Shown here: one piece after another, positions 55,131 to 63,999 of the stretch | Layout: each line of letters starts with the position of its first letter | Numbering within the stretch: the first letter of the stretch is position 1 | Assembly (NCBI GenBank): GCA_016874735.1 | Contig: VGTI01000009.1 | Coordinates: 1-64,000 of the forward strand | Source of the DNA: Deltaproteobacteria bacterium | GTDB lineage: Bacteria > Bdellovibrionota_B > Oligoflexia > Oligoflexales > CAIYRB01 | Direction: 5' to 3' | DNA: 64,000 nt | The notes under the pieces: model-generated | What the model was told of the DNA's origin: nothing | Databases searched by the model: none | The model's input: only the letters and a program-made list of their open reading frames with translations | Program-made: the position numbers and the translations under genes

Positions 55131-55784
55131 ATGTTGGACATGGGGATTGAGGCCCTTATTAGGGCGAACACGAAGATAGTGACGCCGGGTGCGATACCAG
55201 AGATTAATCTGCGACTGGTCACATTCGATTTACCATGGTGGCATAGCGATCCCAAGGACCTTGAGAATCAGGGGATTGTCGATCCCTACTGGGCCTTCTG
55301 CTGGCCAGGCGGTACCGCCTTGGCGCGTTATCTGCTCGACCGACCGGATCTTGTCCACGATCAAACTGTGATTGACTTTGGTGCAGGCTGCGGGGTGGTT
55401 GGTGTGGCGGCGGCGCTCGTTGGTGCGGCCCGCACTGTGGCCTGCGACATCGATCCTCTGGCGCTTTGGGCTTGCCGGGAGAACGCTGCGCTAAATGGGA
55501 TCGAGTTAGGTCTTGACCCGCACGATATCATAGGAGCAAAGCTACCTGGCGTTGATTGGTTGCTTGTGGGGGATGTGACCTATGGCCACGATATGGTGCA
55601 GAGAGTGCTACCGTGGTTCGAAGCACTAGCCGCTTCGGGCACCAAGGTGCTCATGGCTGACCCAGGCCGAGGCTATTTACCAAAGAATCTGCAAGCAGAG
55701 GCCGTGGTAAAGCTCCCACCGGATCTTGGTGACGTCCCGGTGGCACCTTCGCTAGATGTTCCCATTTATCTGTTTAGCCCATAA
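55131..55784 (+). CDS. Class I SAM-dependent protein lysine methyltransferase (ETFB-KMT/METTL20-like)
   Basis: This 217-residue protein has the family hallmark DPYWAFCWPGGTALARYLLD (residues ~47-66), SAM motif I VIDFGAGCGVVGVAAA (~80-95), acidic motif II VACDIDPLA, and the catalytic-side LLVGDVTY that replaces the PrmA-type NPPY. Bacterial homologues modify electron-transfer flavoprotein beta subunit or ribosomal proteins; the target here is unknown. ATG 55131 is taken as the start; GTG 55125 and ATG 55140 are alternatives, and none has a good Shine-Dalgarno. Its last 11 bp overlap the converging lipoprotein gene. Confidence 0.83.
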   Translation: MLDMGIEALIRANTKIVTPGAIPEINLRLVTFDLPWWHSDPKDLENQGIVDPYWAFCWPGGTALARYLLDRPDLVHDQTVIDFGAGCGVVGVAAALVGAARTVACDIDPLALWACRENAALNGIELGLDPHDIIGAKLPGVDWLLVGDVTYGHDMVQRVLPWFEALAASGTKVLMADPGRGYLPKNLQAEAVVKLPPDLGDVPVAPSLDVPIYLFSP

Positions 55785-56388
55785 TAGGGGTGTATGTTAC
55801 CGAGTGGCCATGTACGGTGGGGTTAGCAAAGTGAGTGTGTACCGAGCTCTTAATGGTAACAGTCTGCCCTTGGGCCAGGGCCTGTAGATGCTGTGGCTCG
55901 ATTACTAGATCGTGTAGCCCGCCCTCGCACTTCGCCGCCACCTGCTGACCCGCACTAATCTGAGCTAGGCTAAGAGTTGGGGCGCCACGAGCAAAAAAGC
56001 CACTATCGGGCTTGGCTCCCGTGACCCTGGAATTCACGGTCGTCGACGGAGTTAATTGCGTGGATGGCTGCTGCGTGGCTGTATTGTTAGCCGGCAGTGC
56101 CTGGGCGGTGCCTTGCGTTGGCGTGTTAGACGCCAGCGTCGATTTAACTTCCCCAGTGTCGCCACTTTCCTCGTACTCTGAGTCTCTAGATCGTTTGCTA
56201 GACTTGGAGTCACCGCTGGATCGACGCGCCCCTTTGCCGGGGGCGGTTTGATTGGTTCCCGCCTGTTCGGCATCGGGCGTGCCGCAGGCCTGTAGTAGGG
56301 CTGGCATCAGGGTCAGAGCAAATAGGCTACTGACTTTATGGCCAAATAGCGAACGCCGACTGAATCTAGTACGAAGCAGGTTAGTCAT
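55774..56388 (-). CDS. Lipoprotein with twin-arginine-like signal, unknown function
   Basis: This 204-residue protein has N-terminus RTRFSRRSLFGHKVSS (RR motif), a hydrophobic ALTLMPALLQ and the lipobox Cys in LLQAC, so it could be a Tat-exported lipoprotein. Residues ~36-125 are low-complexity (Ser, Lys, Arg, then Thr, Gln, Pro). The final ~75 residues form a small domain with one Cys (AAKCEGGLHDLVI) and several His in VHTHFANPTVHGHSVTY, possibly metal-binding. No family is recognised. It overlaps the 3' end of the methyltransferase gene by 11 bp on the opposite strand. Confidence 0.65.
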   Translation of the reverse strand: MTNLLRTRFSRRSLFGHKVSSLFALTLMPALLQACGTPDAEQAGTNQTAPGKGARRSSGDSKSSKRSRDSEYEESGDTGEVKSTLASNTPTQGTAQALPANNTATQQPSTQLTPSTTVNSRVTGAKPDSGFFARGAPTLSLAQISAGQQVAAKCEGGLHDLVIEPQHLQALAQGQTVTIKSSVHTHFANPTVHGHSVTYTPIMG

Positions 56389-56564
56389 TTAGGTTAGCCT
56401 CTAGGGTTGATGCGTATGAGCGGAATCAGCTCACACGAGTTCCTTATCGGCATAGCGGCGAGAAACTTTAGATTTTGACAAAGAGTTGCAGGTAAGTTTG
56501 TAATTACACGGTAATCGCCGGATCTTAAGGCGGGGTGGCAGCGAGCGCCGATGTTGCGGGATTT

Positions 56565-56597
56565 TAGACCGCAACTAGACCGTAACTAGACCGTAAC
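56565..56597. repeat. Three tandem 11-bp repeats
   Basis: TAGACCG[CT]AAC occurs three times head to tail at 56565-56575, 56576-56586 and 56587-56597. The last copies include the stop codon of the 249-residue gene (56586-56588). The spacing of one helical turn could suit protein binding, or it may be slippage. The remaining gap up to the lipoprotein start at 56388 holds no gene I can see. Confidence 0.6.
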
Positions 56598-57335
56598 ATC
56601 CCGAATCACATCGTGAAATGCAGCTTTGACATCAAGGCCCAGGCCAAGCTGCTCCAGGTGTTCGTATAGACAAGCGAGGATGCCGCCCAAAGCCAAAAAA
56701 TCCGGGTGAAGCTGGGATCTTGCCTTTTTACATGCGAGAAAAACGTCGTGAAAAGTCGAACGGAATTTAGCTAGGTCAAAGTAGACGCAGTCTTGATTAG
56801 TGCCAAAATGGTTTAGTAGCGTGTCTTTAGCGCCGTATAGGCCAAGTTTGTGCAGAGCGGTATCCATGATATCGTGACGGGTGTGATAAAAACCTATGTA
56901 CATTTGCCTTACTGCCGCGACAAAGTCTTTATCCCAGTGATTGAACAATGCTGCTGGTTGCCAAACTAACTGGTCACCATCACTGTGGAAGGCCCTCCGG
57001 CGAAAGTCCAGAAGGTTGACGTCGAGGTTAAAGATCTGCCAGAAATAGAGCCTTAAAATTAAATCGCCACGTCGCCTGCGCGTGCTGTCATCGTCTCCTC
57101 CCTGTGCCGTGACCACAGATCCTGGAGCCACCAGGGAGACGCCAAGACCACTAGTTTCAAGCGCGGGGCGGATGGTGGTTAATGCGGTATTGAAGGCATG
57201 TGAGCTAAGGTAGCCACCCGCTAATGACTTTAGTTTACCCGCCATTTTCAGGGGAGGAACGATTTGAAAGAATACCGGCGAAAGATATTCTGTCAGTTGA
57301 GACCACTCTGTGCCTTTGACTAGCGTTGCCAGCAT
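56586..57335 (-). CDS. Conserved-looking cytoplasmic protein, unknown function
   Basis: This 249-residue protein has no signal peptide, TM helix or lipobox. The start ATG 57335 has GAGG six bases upstream. It is a mostly helical protein with a Trp/His-rich centre (LYFWQIFNLDVNLLDFRRRAF, QPAALFNHWD, IGFYHTRHDIMDTALHKLGLYGAKDTLLNHFG; each only part of the region). It ends with a helical stretch including LGGILACLYEHLEQLGLG. I recognise no family. It lies 54 bp downstream of the metalloprotease gene on the same strand, so the two may share a transcript. Confidence 0.65.
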   Translation of the reverse strand: MLATLVKGTEWSQLTEYLSPVFFQIVPPLKMAGKLKSLAGGYLSSHAFNTALTTIRPALETSGLGVSLVAPGSVVTAQGGDDDSTRRRRGDLILRLYFWQIFNLDVNLLDFRRRAFHSDGDQLVWQPAALFNHWDKDFVAAVRQMYIGFYHTRHDIMDTALHKLGLYGAKDTLLNHFGTNQDCVYFDLAKFRSTFHDVFLACKKARSQLHPDFLALGGILACLYEHLEQLGLGLDVKAAFHDVIRDVTV

Positions 57336-57389
57336 CGAAGTCCTCGAAGCTCAAGGTCTCAATATGAGACGAGATGCGCCCCTATGGTA

Positions 57390-59312
57390 TCACTTGCGGC
57401 GACGCCTTGTCGCGATAACTTTCGCTGCGGTCGGCGTCACGCAGGCTGCTAAAGCCGGGATCATGAGGAGAAGGATTACACCTTCGGCGGTGCCGCCACC
57501 TTGGTGTCCGATGGCACCGCAGCCCCAGTCGATGCCGAAGAATTTACTTTTACTCGATGTCGAACTTTCAGTTTGAGTCGTCTGCGCCACTGTGAGAGTT
57601 GAGCCAGTGCCAGTCAGCTGCGGTATGTTGTCGCATCCGATCCCTGCGTCGGCAATGAAGCTGTCAAACTTTCGGCGGCTAATGGATTGGCGGATTACCG
57701 TATCAAACTGGCAGTTGAAGATATTCTTGTCAGCGGTAAGCAGTGACAACAGTAAATCGCGTATGCCGCTATCTCCCTTGAAATATGTGATAGCAGTCAT
57801 AGTCAGGTTTGCGGCATCGCTGGCGCTCATTTGATTATTTTTCACGAGATCCCAAACTATCGCACTGATGACCTGGCCATGCTTGTGACCGCAGCAGCGA
57901 CTGGGGAAGGGCTGTCCAGACGACCATTTCTGCCACTCGGGACCGTCGAAAGTCCAGTCGTGATCACCCGTGCGCAAGCACGTGGACTTTACGCAGTAGG
58001 GAGAGTTCGCGGGACAAATGGACTCGCCGAGGCAGGCCGCTTGTTTGCTGCCCTTGATACTTTTGTGGAGATAGACCAAGAGATCGGCGATACCCTCGTG
58101 TAAACCCAGTGGCTCGTCTTTCGTCACTTTTAAATAGTTATAAACGAAGTAGTGACCGGCCTCATGCGACGGCACGTCCCAATCAGTTGCAAGATTTTGC
58201 AGTCCTACGCCGTCGCCGTCCCCAAGTTCGATGATGAACGGATCGCTAGTATCGTCACTTCCCGGAATAAATAATGCGTTATTAGTCGTCCCATTCACGA
58301 CCTGGTGCAGCTCCAAATGCAAGGGTAGTGCACCGTAAGTTTTTCCACCGAGTCCCAGCATCCAGCGAAAGTGTTCGTCTGTATGGGCGTAGGCATTGGT
58401 CTGATCAAACCTACGATCGTTTCGTGAGTAAATAAAGCGGTGCGTTGATTCTTTGGCCTGTATCATCGAAGCCGGGACGCGCGCCTGAAGGTAGTTACTG
58501 GTTAGGGTGCCGTCTCCGGTAAGGTCCTTTAGTTTATATTCAGTCACCGTGGCATCAAATGCGTTCTGCGGAAGCACATTTGCAACGCCCTCGACCTCAA
58601 AAAATCTGCGAGAAAAGCTGATAACATCGCGATCATCGGCGAGTACTTCGTATGGTAATCCGTCCACTTTAGCGATCATCAGCCAAGCGGGGCGCAGGGC
58701 TGCTGCAGAGGACGCGTGGTAATACCGCTTTGGTGCAGTGAATTCTAGGTTTGCTGTATTCATGCCCTGCGCGGCAACACCCTGGCGGACCACAGCTTGC
58801 GTAGTTTCCCAATTTGGCCATGTAGACGGGGCATTTTGAACCGCCTCGTTACTGACGGAAGGTAGCGTTCCGAGAATAAACGGTGACCTATCATTGAGCA
58901 AATGGGCCGCTAAATAGGTTCCGTAGATGGGAATGCCGCGCGCCGTAAAGCTACCGTCGAAGCGCCTGCTTGCTCCATTCAGCTGCGGCAGCCCTGATTC
59001 TTTAATTTCGAATTGGAGATTGGTGGGCAGCTGTTCCGCCACCATTGACTTAATAGCTTCGGTAAAATTGATTTGGCCCGTTGCGAAAAGGTTCAAACCC
59101 CTTTTGAATGCCGCAATGCTAAATGGATGAACCGTGAGGTTGGCAGTGGCCTGAGATAGCTGAATCAGCGGGAAGGGCAGCTGGCCCGTCAGGCCAGAGG
59201 GTGTTCCTGGTTCCAGCTCGTCGCCACATCCAGCTGCGCCCAAAAAAATCCCGACGGCCGTCAGTATTTTGAAGGACCGATGCAGCAAGCGACTTTTGTT
59301 ACGAACGACCAC
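57390..59312 (-). CDS. Gluzincin-type metalloprotease lipoprotein with C-terminal sorting-like tail
   Basis: This is a 640-residue protein. Start is GTG 59312, chosen because AAAGGAG lies just upstream and the product then opens with a normal lipoprotein signal (SFKILTAVGIFLGAAGC); the frame extends 30 codons further up without support. Zinc site: H383-E-A-G-H387 in VPSHEAGHYF, with third ligand E406 in GLHEGIAD, the spacing of thermolysin/fungalysin-like gluzincins. A Cys-rich insert follows (CLGESICPANSPYCVKSTC). C-terminus: DWGCGAIGHQGGG, a hydrophobic helix (GVILLLMIPALAACV) and ATRRRRK, the Cys/TM/Arg layout of MYXO-CTERM or GlyGly-CTERM sorting signals. A secreted or surface-attached protease is inferred. 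Confidence 0.8.
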   Translation of the reverse strand: MVVRNKSRLLHRSFKILTAVGIFLGAAGCGDELEPGTPSGLTGQLPFPLIQLSQATANLTVHPFSIAAFKRGLNLFATGQINFTEAIKSMVAEQLPTNLQFEIKESGLPQLNGASRRFDGSFTARGIPIYGTYLAAHLLNDRSPFILGTLPSVSNEAVQNAPSTWPNWETTQAVVRQGVAAQGMNTANLEFTAPKRYYHASSAAALRPAWLMIAKVDGLPYEVLADDRDVISFSRRFFEVEGVANVLPQNAFDATVTEYKLKDLTGDGTLTSNYLQARVPASMIQAKESTHRFIYSRNDRRFDQTNAYAHTDEHFRWMLGLGGKTYGALPLHLELHQVVNGTTNNALFIPGSDDTSDPFIIELGDGDGVGLQNLATDWDVPSHEAGHYFVYNYLKVTKDEPLGLHEGIADLLVYLHKSIKGSKQAACLGESICPANSPYCVKSTCLRTGDHDWTFDGPEWQKWSSGQPFPSRCCGHKHGQVISAIVWDLVKNNQMSASDAANLTMTAITYFKGDSGIRDLLLSLLTADKNIFNCQFDTVIRQSISRRKFDSFIADAGIGCDNIPQLTGTGSTLTVAQTTQTESSTSSKSKFFGIDWGCGAIGHQGGGTAEGVILLLMIPALAACVTPTAAKVIATRRRRK

Positions 59313-59513
59313 TACGCTCCTTTCGGGAGATCCAAGCCGGCTCTCCTGATCTGACGGCGTATCGGCAAAATTGACCCAGGAGTTTAGGAGCGATGGTCGC
59401 AATCTTTAAAAAACATCCTGAGATTAGGATGTTGCGATTGCGCTGGCCATTCTTAGCGAGACCGGCCATAGTGGGTAAAATGTTCCCATATCGATGGTAG
59501 AGGTGGAGGGGCT

Positions 59514-59954
59514 ATGCAGGACCAAGCGGCCGGTCAGGGTGTGCAACTAGGAATTTATCGCATATATGTTAAGGACCTATCATTTGAGTCGCCGCGGTCA
59601 CCGAAGATTTTCCTGGCTGCATGGCGCCCCGAGGTAAAAGTCGACTTTGTGGTCAAGCACCAGCGCGTCGATGGGACTCTTTACGAAGTGGTTCTCGGTC
59701 TCAACGTGGAGGCGCGCGAAGGTCAAGACGTTGGGTTTATAGTTGAGATCGAACAGGCTGGTGTGTTTGATGTGAGAGGACCCGAGGGTGTTCACATGGA
59801 ACATGCACTGCGTGTGGTCTGCCCTAACGTTCTATTCCCTTACGCGAGGCAGGCTATTGATCAGGCCCTCGTGGCGGGAGGATTCCCTCCTCTGATGTTG
59901 GCTCCGATCAATTTTGAATTCAGACATGAGGAAAAACCAGAGCGTCTTAGCTAA
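59514..59954 (+). CDS. secB: SecB protein-export chaperone
   Basis: This 146-residue protein has the usual SecB size. The N-terminal strand reads IYRIYVKDLSFESPRSPKIF, then WRPEVKVDFVVKHQRVDGTLYEVVLGLNVEA (part), and the C-terminal FPYARQAIDQALVAGGFPPLMLAPINF that forms the helix and SecA-contacting tail. The tetramer holds preproteins unfolded and hands them to SecA, which suits a region rich in exported lipoproteins. ATG 59514 has a GGAGGGG a few bases upstream. It is transcribed alone, divergent from the protease and converging on the TPR lipoprotein. Confidence 0.93.
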   Translation: MQDQAAGQGVQLGIYRIYVKDLSFESPRSPKIFLAAWRPEVKVDFVVKHQRVDGTLYEVVLGLNVEAREGQDVGFIVEIEQAGVFDVRGPEGVHMEHALRVVCPNVLFPYARQAIDQALVAGGFPPLMLAPINFEFRHEEKPERLS

Positions 59955-59962
59955 ACTTCGGA

Positions 59963-61006
59963 TCAGGGATAGCTACCGACATTGGACGTTAAATAAACAT
60001 CACCGGTAGACGTCGTTGACCGTTTGCTGCGTTGCTGTTTCGCGTCGGCGATAATTTTGTCGACCTCCGTCCCGGTGATGGTCGAGGTTGCACTGGAGGC
60101 GTTACGGATTAGCTCCAACTGCGCCAAGGCCGCATCATGGCCGGCTAAGGAGAGTGCTTTCACCTTAAGCATGTCTTCCAGGGTATCGACAGCGCTGTCG
60201 AAATCTCCTGAGCGCTTTTGTGCAAGAGCGAGGTTATAACTTGCGACCTCGCTCTCAGGGTTTTCGCTCTTGGCATTTTTATAATATTCTATGGCTTGCG
60301 CGCTGTGGCCACGCTGCGCCTGAACGACACCCATGTGTGCAAGAGCATCGGCATGGTCAGATTTCAGCTTGAGCACCTGGCCAAAGAGCTCTTCAGCCTG
60401 AGTCAGGCGCTCACTACGCAAACAAATGATACCCAGATTCATGCGCGCTGCGACGTCGCCGGGGTTTAGTTTGACGGCACGTGCATACAGCCCCTCAGCC
60501 TTTCGCTCTTCGCCCTTCTGGTAGAGAACCGTTGCTAGAAGGTTGAGGCTCTCACTTTCCGTAGCGTTCTCGCCGCCAAGTTGGCGCAAAATCGACAGTG
60601 TCCCGTCCAGGTTCTTTTGGAGAAAAGCAGCATGAGCCATGACAATTTTTGCACCACGGCTGCGAAAGTCGATCGATAAGATGCGACGCGCTAAGATTTT
60701 TGCAGCGTGAGGATCTTTAAGCACGATCTTAATCCGGGCTAGAGCCAAAAGCGCTTCGATGTCGCGGGGAGATTTTTTCAGCTTTTCGGTCAAGGCGACA
60801 CTCTGGTCTTTGAGATCCGGTTCCTTGCCAGTGGTAGCTTCGCTAACCAGCCGGTCATGGCCCATAGCGGCATAGTTTGTGGGAGTACTCTCTGATCCCC
60901 GTAGCATTTGCGTGAACGAGGTCCACCCGCTGTTACGGCCATTGCCCGTAGTTTTACATGCGGCAGTACTCAGAAACACCAAGACAAGCGTGGAGGTTTT
61001 TAGCAT
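59963..61006 (-). CDS. TPR lipoprotein (GltE/AglT-like)
   Basis: This 347-residue protein has lipoprotein signal LVLVFLSTAAC (Cys 17). About six TPR units lie at ~75-290, for example YQKGEERKAEGLYARAVKLNPG, AARMNLGIICLRSERLTQAEELF and AEIYYKNA-type hairpins (LGHMGVVQAQRGHSAQAIEYY region). The C-terminal tail is Ser/Thr-rich. It resembles AglT/GltE, the outer-membrane TPR lipoprotein of the myxobacterial gliding/focal-adhesion machine, by size and architecture; homology is not proven here. Its ATG overlaps the upstream stop by one base (TAATG), so it is translationally coupled to the large TPR gene. It ends 8 bp from the converging secB stop. Confidence 0.78.
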   Translation of the reverse strand: MLKTSTLVLVFLSTAACKTTGNGRNSGWTSFTQMLRGSESTPTNYAAMGHDRLVSEATTGKEPDLKDQSVALTEKLKKSPRDIEALLALARIKIVLKDPHAAKILARRILSIDFRSRGAKIVMAHAAFLQKNLDGTLSILRQLGGENATESESLNLLATVLYQKGEERKAEGLYARAVKLNPGDVAARMNLGIICLRSERLTQAEELFGQVLKLKSDHADALAHMGVVQAQRGHSAQAIEYYKNAKSENPESEVASYNLALAQKRSGDFDSAVDTLEDMLKVKALSLAGHDAALAQLELIRNASSATSTITGTEVDKIIADAKQQRSKRSTTSTGDVYLTSNVGSYP

Positions 61007-63999
61007 TAGTTTGTCTCCGTCATATCGGCAGTGATCACGTGTGACGTGAAGACTGGTTTCAGCATGATTTCCCCGTGATCAGCAAAGCGGTTGGGGGACA
61101 ACTGCGCTAGCTTTGCCCGTGTCAGCCGCAGCCACCTGTTGTGACGGTCCCCCGTCTGTACGGTTTTGGCACCCTGTTCCCAGTGGCTGTTCATAGCAGT
61201 CTTGAATTCTAGAATTGCGGCCTCGCGCTGGTTGATGGCACTGGTCAGTTCTGAGCCACTCATCGCACCAGAGCTAGGAGCGGCCTTCACGGCGTTGACT
61301 GCTTGTTCGTAGAGCAGTCCAAGCTGATAACGGGCGGCGACCGTAAACACACTGTCGCCCGTTTGAATCACAGATTGGAAAGCATTTTCAGCAGCGCGCA
61401 TTTCTGCTTTGATTGTAGTCAGCGACTTACTAAACATGGTCAGATTGCTTTCGTCGATGGGACTGAGAGTCACTTGTTCGCGTCCTGCACGGACTCTTTC
61501 GAACTGGTAGGCAGCTAGGATGGAACGCGCCTCGAGAGCCACATTAGGTGCAGCGGCGGCTGCTAGTTTGGCGGCTCTATCGACGCGACGCTTGGCGTCT
61601 GCTGGGTTCTTCTCAATCTGCAGAATGGCAGCGTTGGCCGCCGCGAGCAGTGCTTCACTCACATGGCTACCTTGATAGGTCCTTTGGTAGCGATCGTAGG
61701 CAGCCACCGCTTTTTCGATCTCTCCGCGTGATGCTTCGACCTGACCCAAGCGGAAGAGAGCTGCCGGAGCACGCTGATGGGAGGGATAGCGCCCTAGTAA
61801 AGTACGCAGAGTCTGAGCCGATGCTTCGAATTGGTGATCGTCGGCGTAAAGCTCGGCTGACCGCATGAATGCCTCAGTCGCCCGGTCCGCCTGCTGTGGT
61901 AATGCTGCGGCAAGTTGCGCGTAGGCTTCAGCAGCGGCCGCGTATTCAAGTCGCTGCTCAGATACACTGGCGATGCTCAGGAGGCAGATCGGGCGTAGCG
62001 GCGACTTGCCGTAATTGGCAATCAGGGTGTGGCAGGGTTTCAGGCCTTCTTCCCCATTGCCGAGCTTCAACCAAGCAGCGCTCGCGTTTACCAAGGACTG
62101 GTCGGCTGCTTTGTCAGCAGGAAATGTTTCTGCATAGCTGGAAAACGTGCGGCCGGCGGCGGCGTATTCTTTGCGTTCATTCAGATCAGTGGCTTTACTC
62201 CACAGAGCAAAGCGCCAAGCTTCGCCAACCTTGCGTTGCACAGCTGTGTTTTTAAGAGACTCTTGTTCGCTGAAGTGGGTTGCGATCTTGATCGCATCGT
62301 CCCACTCACGTTTGGTGTTGTGGTAAGACAGTAGCATGACGATGCCAACTGCTGATGGCGCAGATTGGGGGGCCGCCAGAGCGAGCGATTTGACGCGCCC
62401 AAGTGCATCCCCGGCATAACCATGTGCCAGGTAGAGCGCTGCTGCACGGAGAGCTAATTCGGCAGATACTTTTTTACTGGGGAAGATCTTGCCGTACGTG
62501 TCACTGACTGCAACCAACTGGGACTCGAGTTTCGCCAGTGGTTCACTCGCCTTCAAGGTTGCCCAGGCTTCCGGGGTGATTGCGGGTGCAGGACCCGAGA
62601 CTTCGAGCTGCAGCGTTAACATGTGCTCGGCAGCGCGATTTTTTAGCTTAGAGCTTGGATCCGCGTCTCTGGCAACCATCATAAACTGGTAGGCGGATTC
62701 GGCCGGCTTTTCCTCTGTATGCAGTCCGTCAGCATACAGAAACCGTAGTTTGTCACTTTCAGGACCGCTAGGAAATGCACTAAGGTGAACGGCGAAAATT
62801 CTGTTGCTAGCCGCTAAGTAATCACTCAACCCCTTTTCCTTGTTTTCACGGATGAAGCTGACAGCCGTCTCTGCGGAAGCCTTGCCGAATAGATCGCGTG
62901 CGTCTGCAACTAGGGTTTTTTCCGCCGCGTGTGCCTTGACGAACACACCGCCGGCCCGGACGCAGTCACGTAGCATCTGCTCAAAGGCCTCGGCTACAGC
63001 GCCTGGGTTTTCAGCTCGTCTCTCGGCATCGGCAAGAGCGAGGTAGGACCAGGGGGTGTGTTCTCGCGTTGGGGCATCGTGTATGAGTTTCTTCAGGACT
63101 AGACCTGCTTCGTGAAACTTACGGCCTTTGGCATACAGAGCTGCCGCGCGTTCTAAGGTCAAGTAATAGCGATCAAAGTCGCGACGAGCTTTGAAATAGC
63201 TCTCAGCAACTGGGATTTGCTGACTGTTACCAAAAAGAAAGACGAGATCATCGTTGATCTGACGGCAGAGTATCTGGCCAGCAGCGCTAGGAGTGGTGCG
63301 ACACTCGCGCGCAGCGAGTTCGCGCATCGTCGTTATTGCCGACGACGTTGAGTCTCCGCCCCCAAAGGCTTGGTCATCGCTACTCGCGGCGGGAGTTATT
63401 TTAATGTCTGTCCATGCCGTGCGGTATTTTGCATAGGCGCGGATACTGCGATCTTTCGACTTAGCTAGCGAGACGAGTAAGTTTTCGCCCTCCTCGGCGC
63501 TCTTTGGATTCTTCAGTTGCAGCTCGGCGATCAGAAGTTTGGCTCGATCGGCATAACCGGTTTTGGGGAAATCGACGGTCACTTTTGTTAAGTCTGGCAG
63601 AGCATTCGGGCTACCAAGTCTAGCTAGGATGCGTCCCACGTTTAGGGCCACGTCGCCGCGGGCATGATAGGCCGGAGCTGCCGCGAGCAGATTACGGTAC
63701 GTATCTAGGGCCTTGATTAGGTATGTCTGCGAGCGTCCATGGTCGGCCTGGGGCTCTTTGGTTTCCTTTGCTTCTGCATAGTGCTTGGCGAGTTCCGACT
63801 TGTATTCGGCCAACTCGGTACGACGGGTCTCTAATGCTGCCAATAGATAAAGGCCTGCTAAGCGATGTTGGAGTTTAGCACGCGTTCTTTTGTCAGCCTG
63901 GGCATTCAGTACCTTGCTAACGCTAGCAATCGCAAATTTCACATTCGAAGGTGCGGCCTCGTCCTCACTGGCGTTCTCGCCCAATTGGGGAAGTGCAGC
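61006..63999 (-). CDS. Large TPR protein (GltD/AgnA-like in layout), 5' partial
   Basis: The frame is open to the right edge, and the first in-window start (TTG 63984) is not supported, so the N-terminus lies outside. About 998 residues are visible. TPR and TPR-like hairpins repeat throughout, for example NVGRILARLGSPNALPDL, AASYEAGLVLKKLI-type units (KFHEAGLVLKKLIHDAPT), AAAEAYAQLAAALPQQ, and YPSHQRAPAALFRLGQVEASRGEIEKAVAAYDRY (part). It is probably periplasmic, forming a pair with the coupled TPR lipoprotein. It is similar in scale and style to the 1293-residue protein at 16681-20562. Confidence 0.75.
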   Translation of the reverse strand, partial: AALPQLGENASEDEAAPSNVKFAIASVSKVLNAQADKRTRAKLQHRLAGLYLLAALETRRTELAEYKSELAKHYAEAKETKEPQADHGRSQTYLIKALDTYRNLLAAAPAYHARGDVALNVGRILARLGSPNALPDLTKVTVDFPKTGYADRAKLLIAELQLKNPKSAEEGENLLVSLAKSKDRSIRAYAKYRTAWTDIKITPAASSDDQAFGGGDSTSSAITTMRELAARECRTTPSAAGQILCRQINDDLVFLFGNSQQIPVAESYFKARRDFDRYYLTLERAAALYAKGRKFHEAGLVLKKLIHDAPTREHTPWSYLALADAERRAENPGAVAEAFEQMLRDCVRAGGVFVKAHAAEKTLVADARDLFGKASAETAVSFIRENKEKGLSDYLAASNRIFAVHLSAFPSGPESDKLRFLYADGLHTEEKPAESAYQFMMVARDADPSSKLKNRAAEHMLTLQLEVSGPAPAITPEAWATLKASEPLAKLESQLVAVSDTYGKIFPSKKVSAELALRAAALYLAHGYAGDALGRVKSLALAAPQSAPSAVGIVMLLSYHNTKREWDDAIKIATHFSEQESLKNTAVQRKVGEAWRFALWSKATDLNERKEYAAAGRTFSSYAETFPADKAADQSLVNASAAWLKLGNGEEGLKPCHTLIANYGKSPLRPICLLSIASVSEQRLEYAAAAEAYAQLAAALPQQADRATEAFMRSAELYADDHQFEASAQTLRTLLGRYPSHQRAPAALFRLGQVEASRGEIEKAVAAYDRYQRTYQGSHVSEALLAAANAAILQIEKNPADAKRRVDRAAKLAAAAAPNVALEARSILAAYQFERVRAGREQVTLSPIDESNLTMFSKSLTTIKAEMRAAENAFQSVIQTGDSVFTVAARYQLGLLYEQAVNAVKAAPSSGAMSGSELTSAINQREAAILEFKTAMNSHWEQGAKTVQTGDRHNRWLRLTRAKLAQLSPNRFADHGEIMLKPVFTSHVITADMTETN

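Noticed and set aside
57831-58103. A plus-strand 90-codon frame inside the metalloprotease gene
   Set aside because: It is antisense to the well-supported HEAGH protease and has no independent support.
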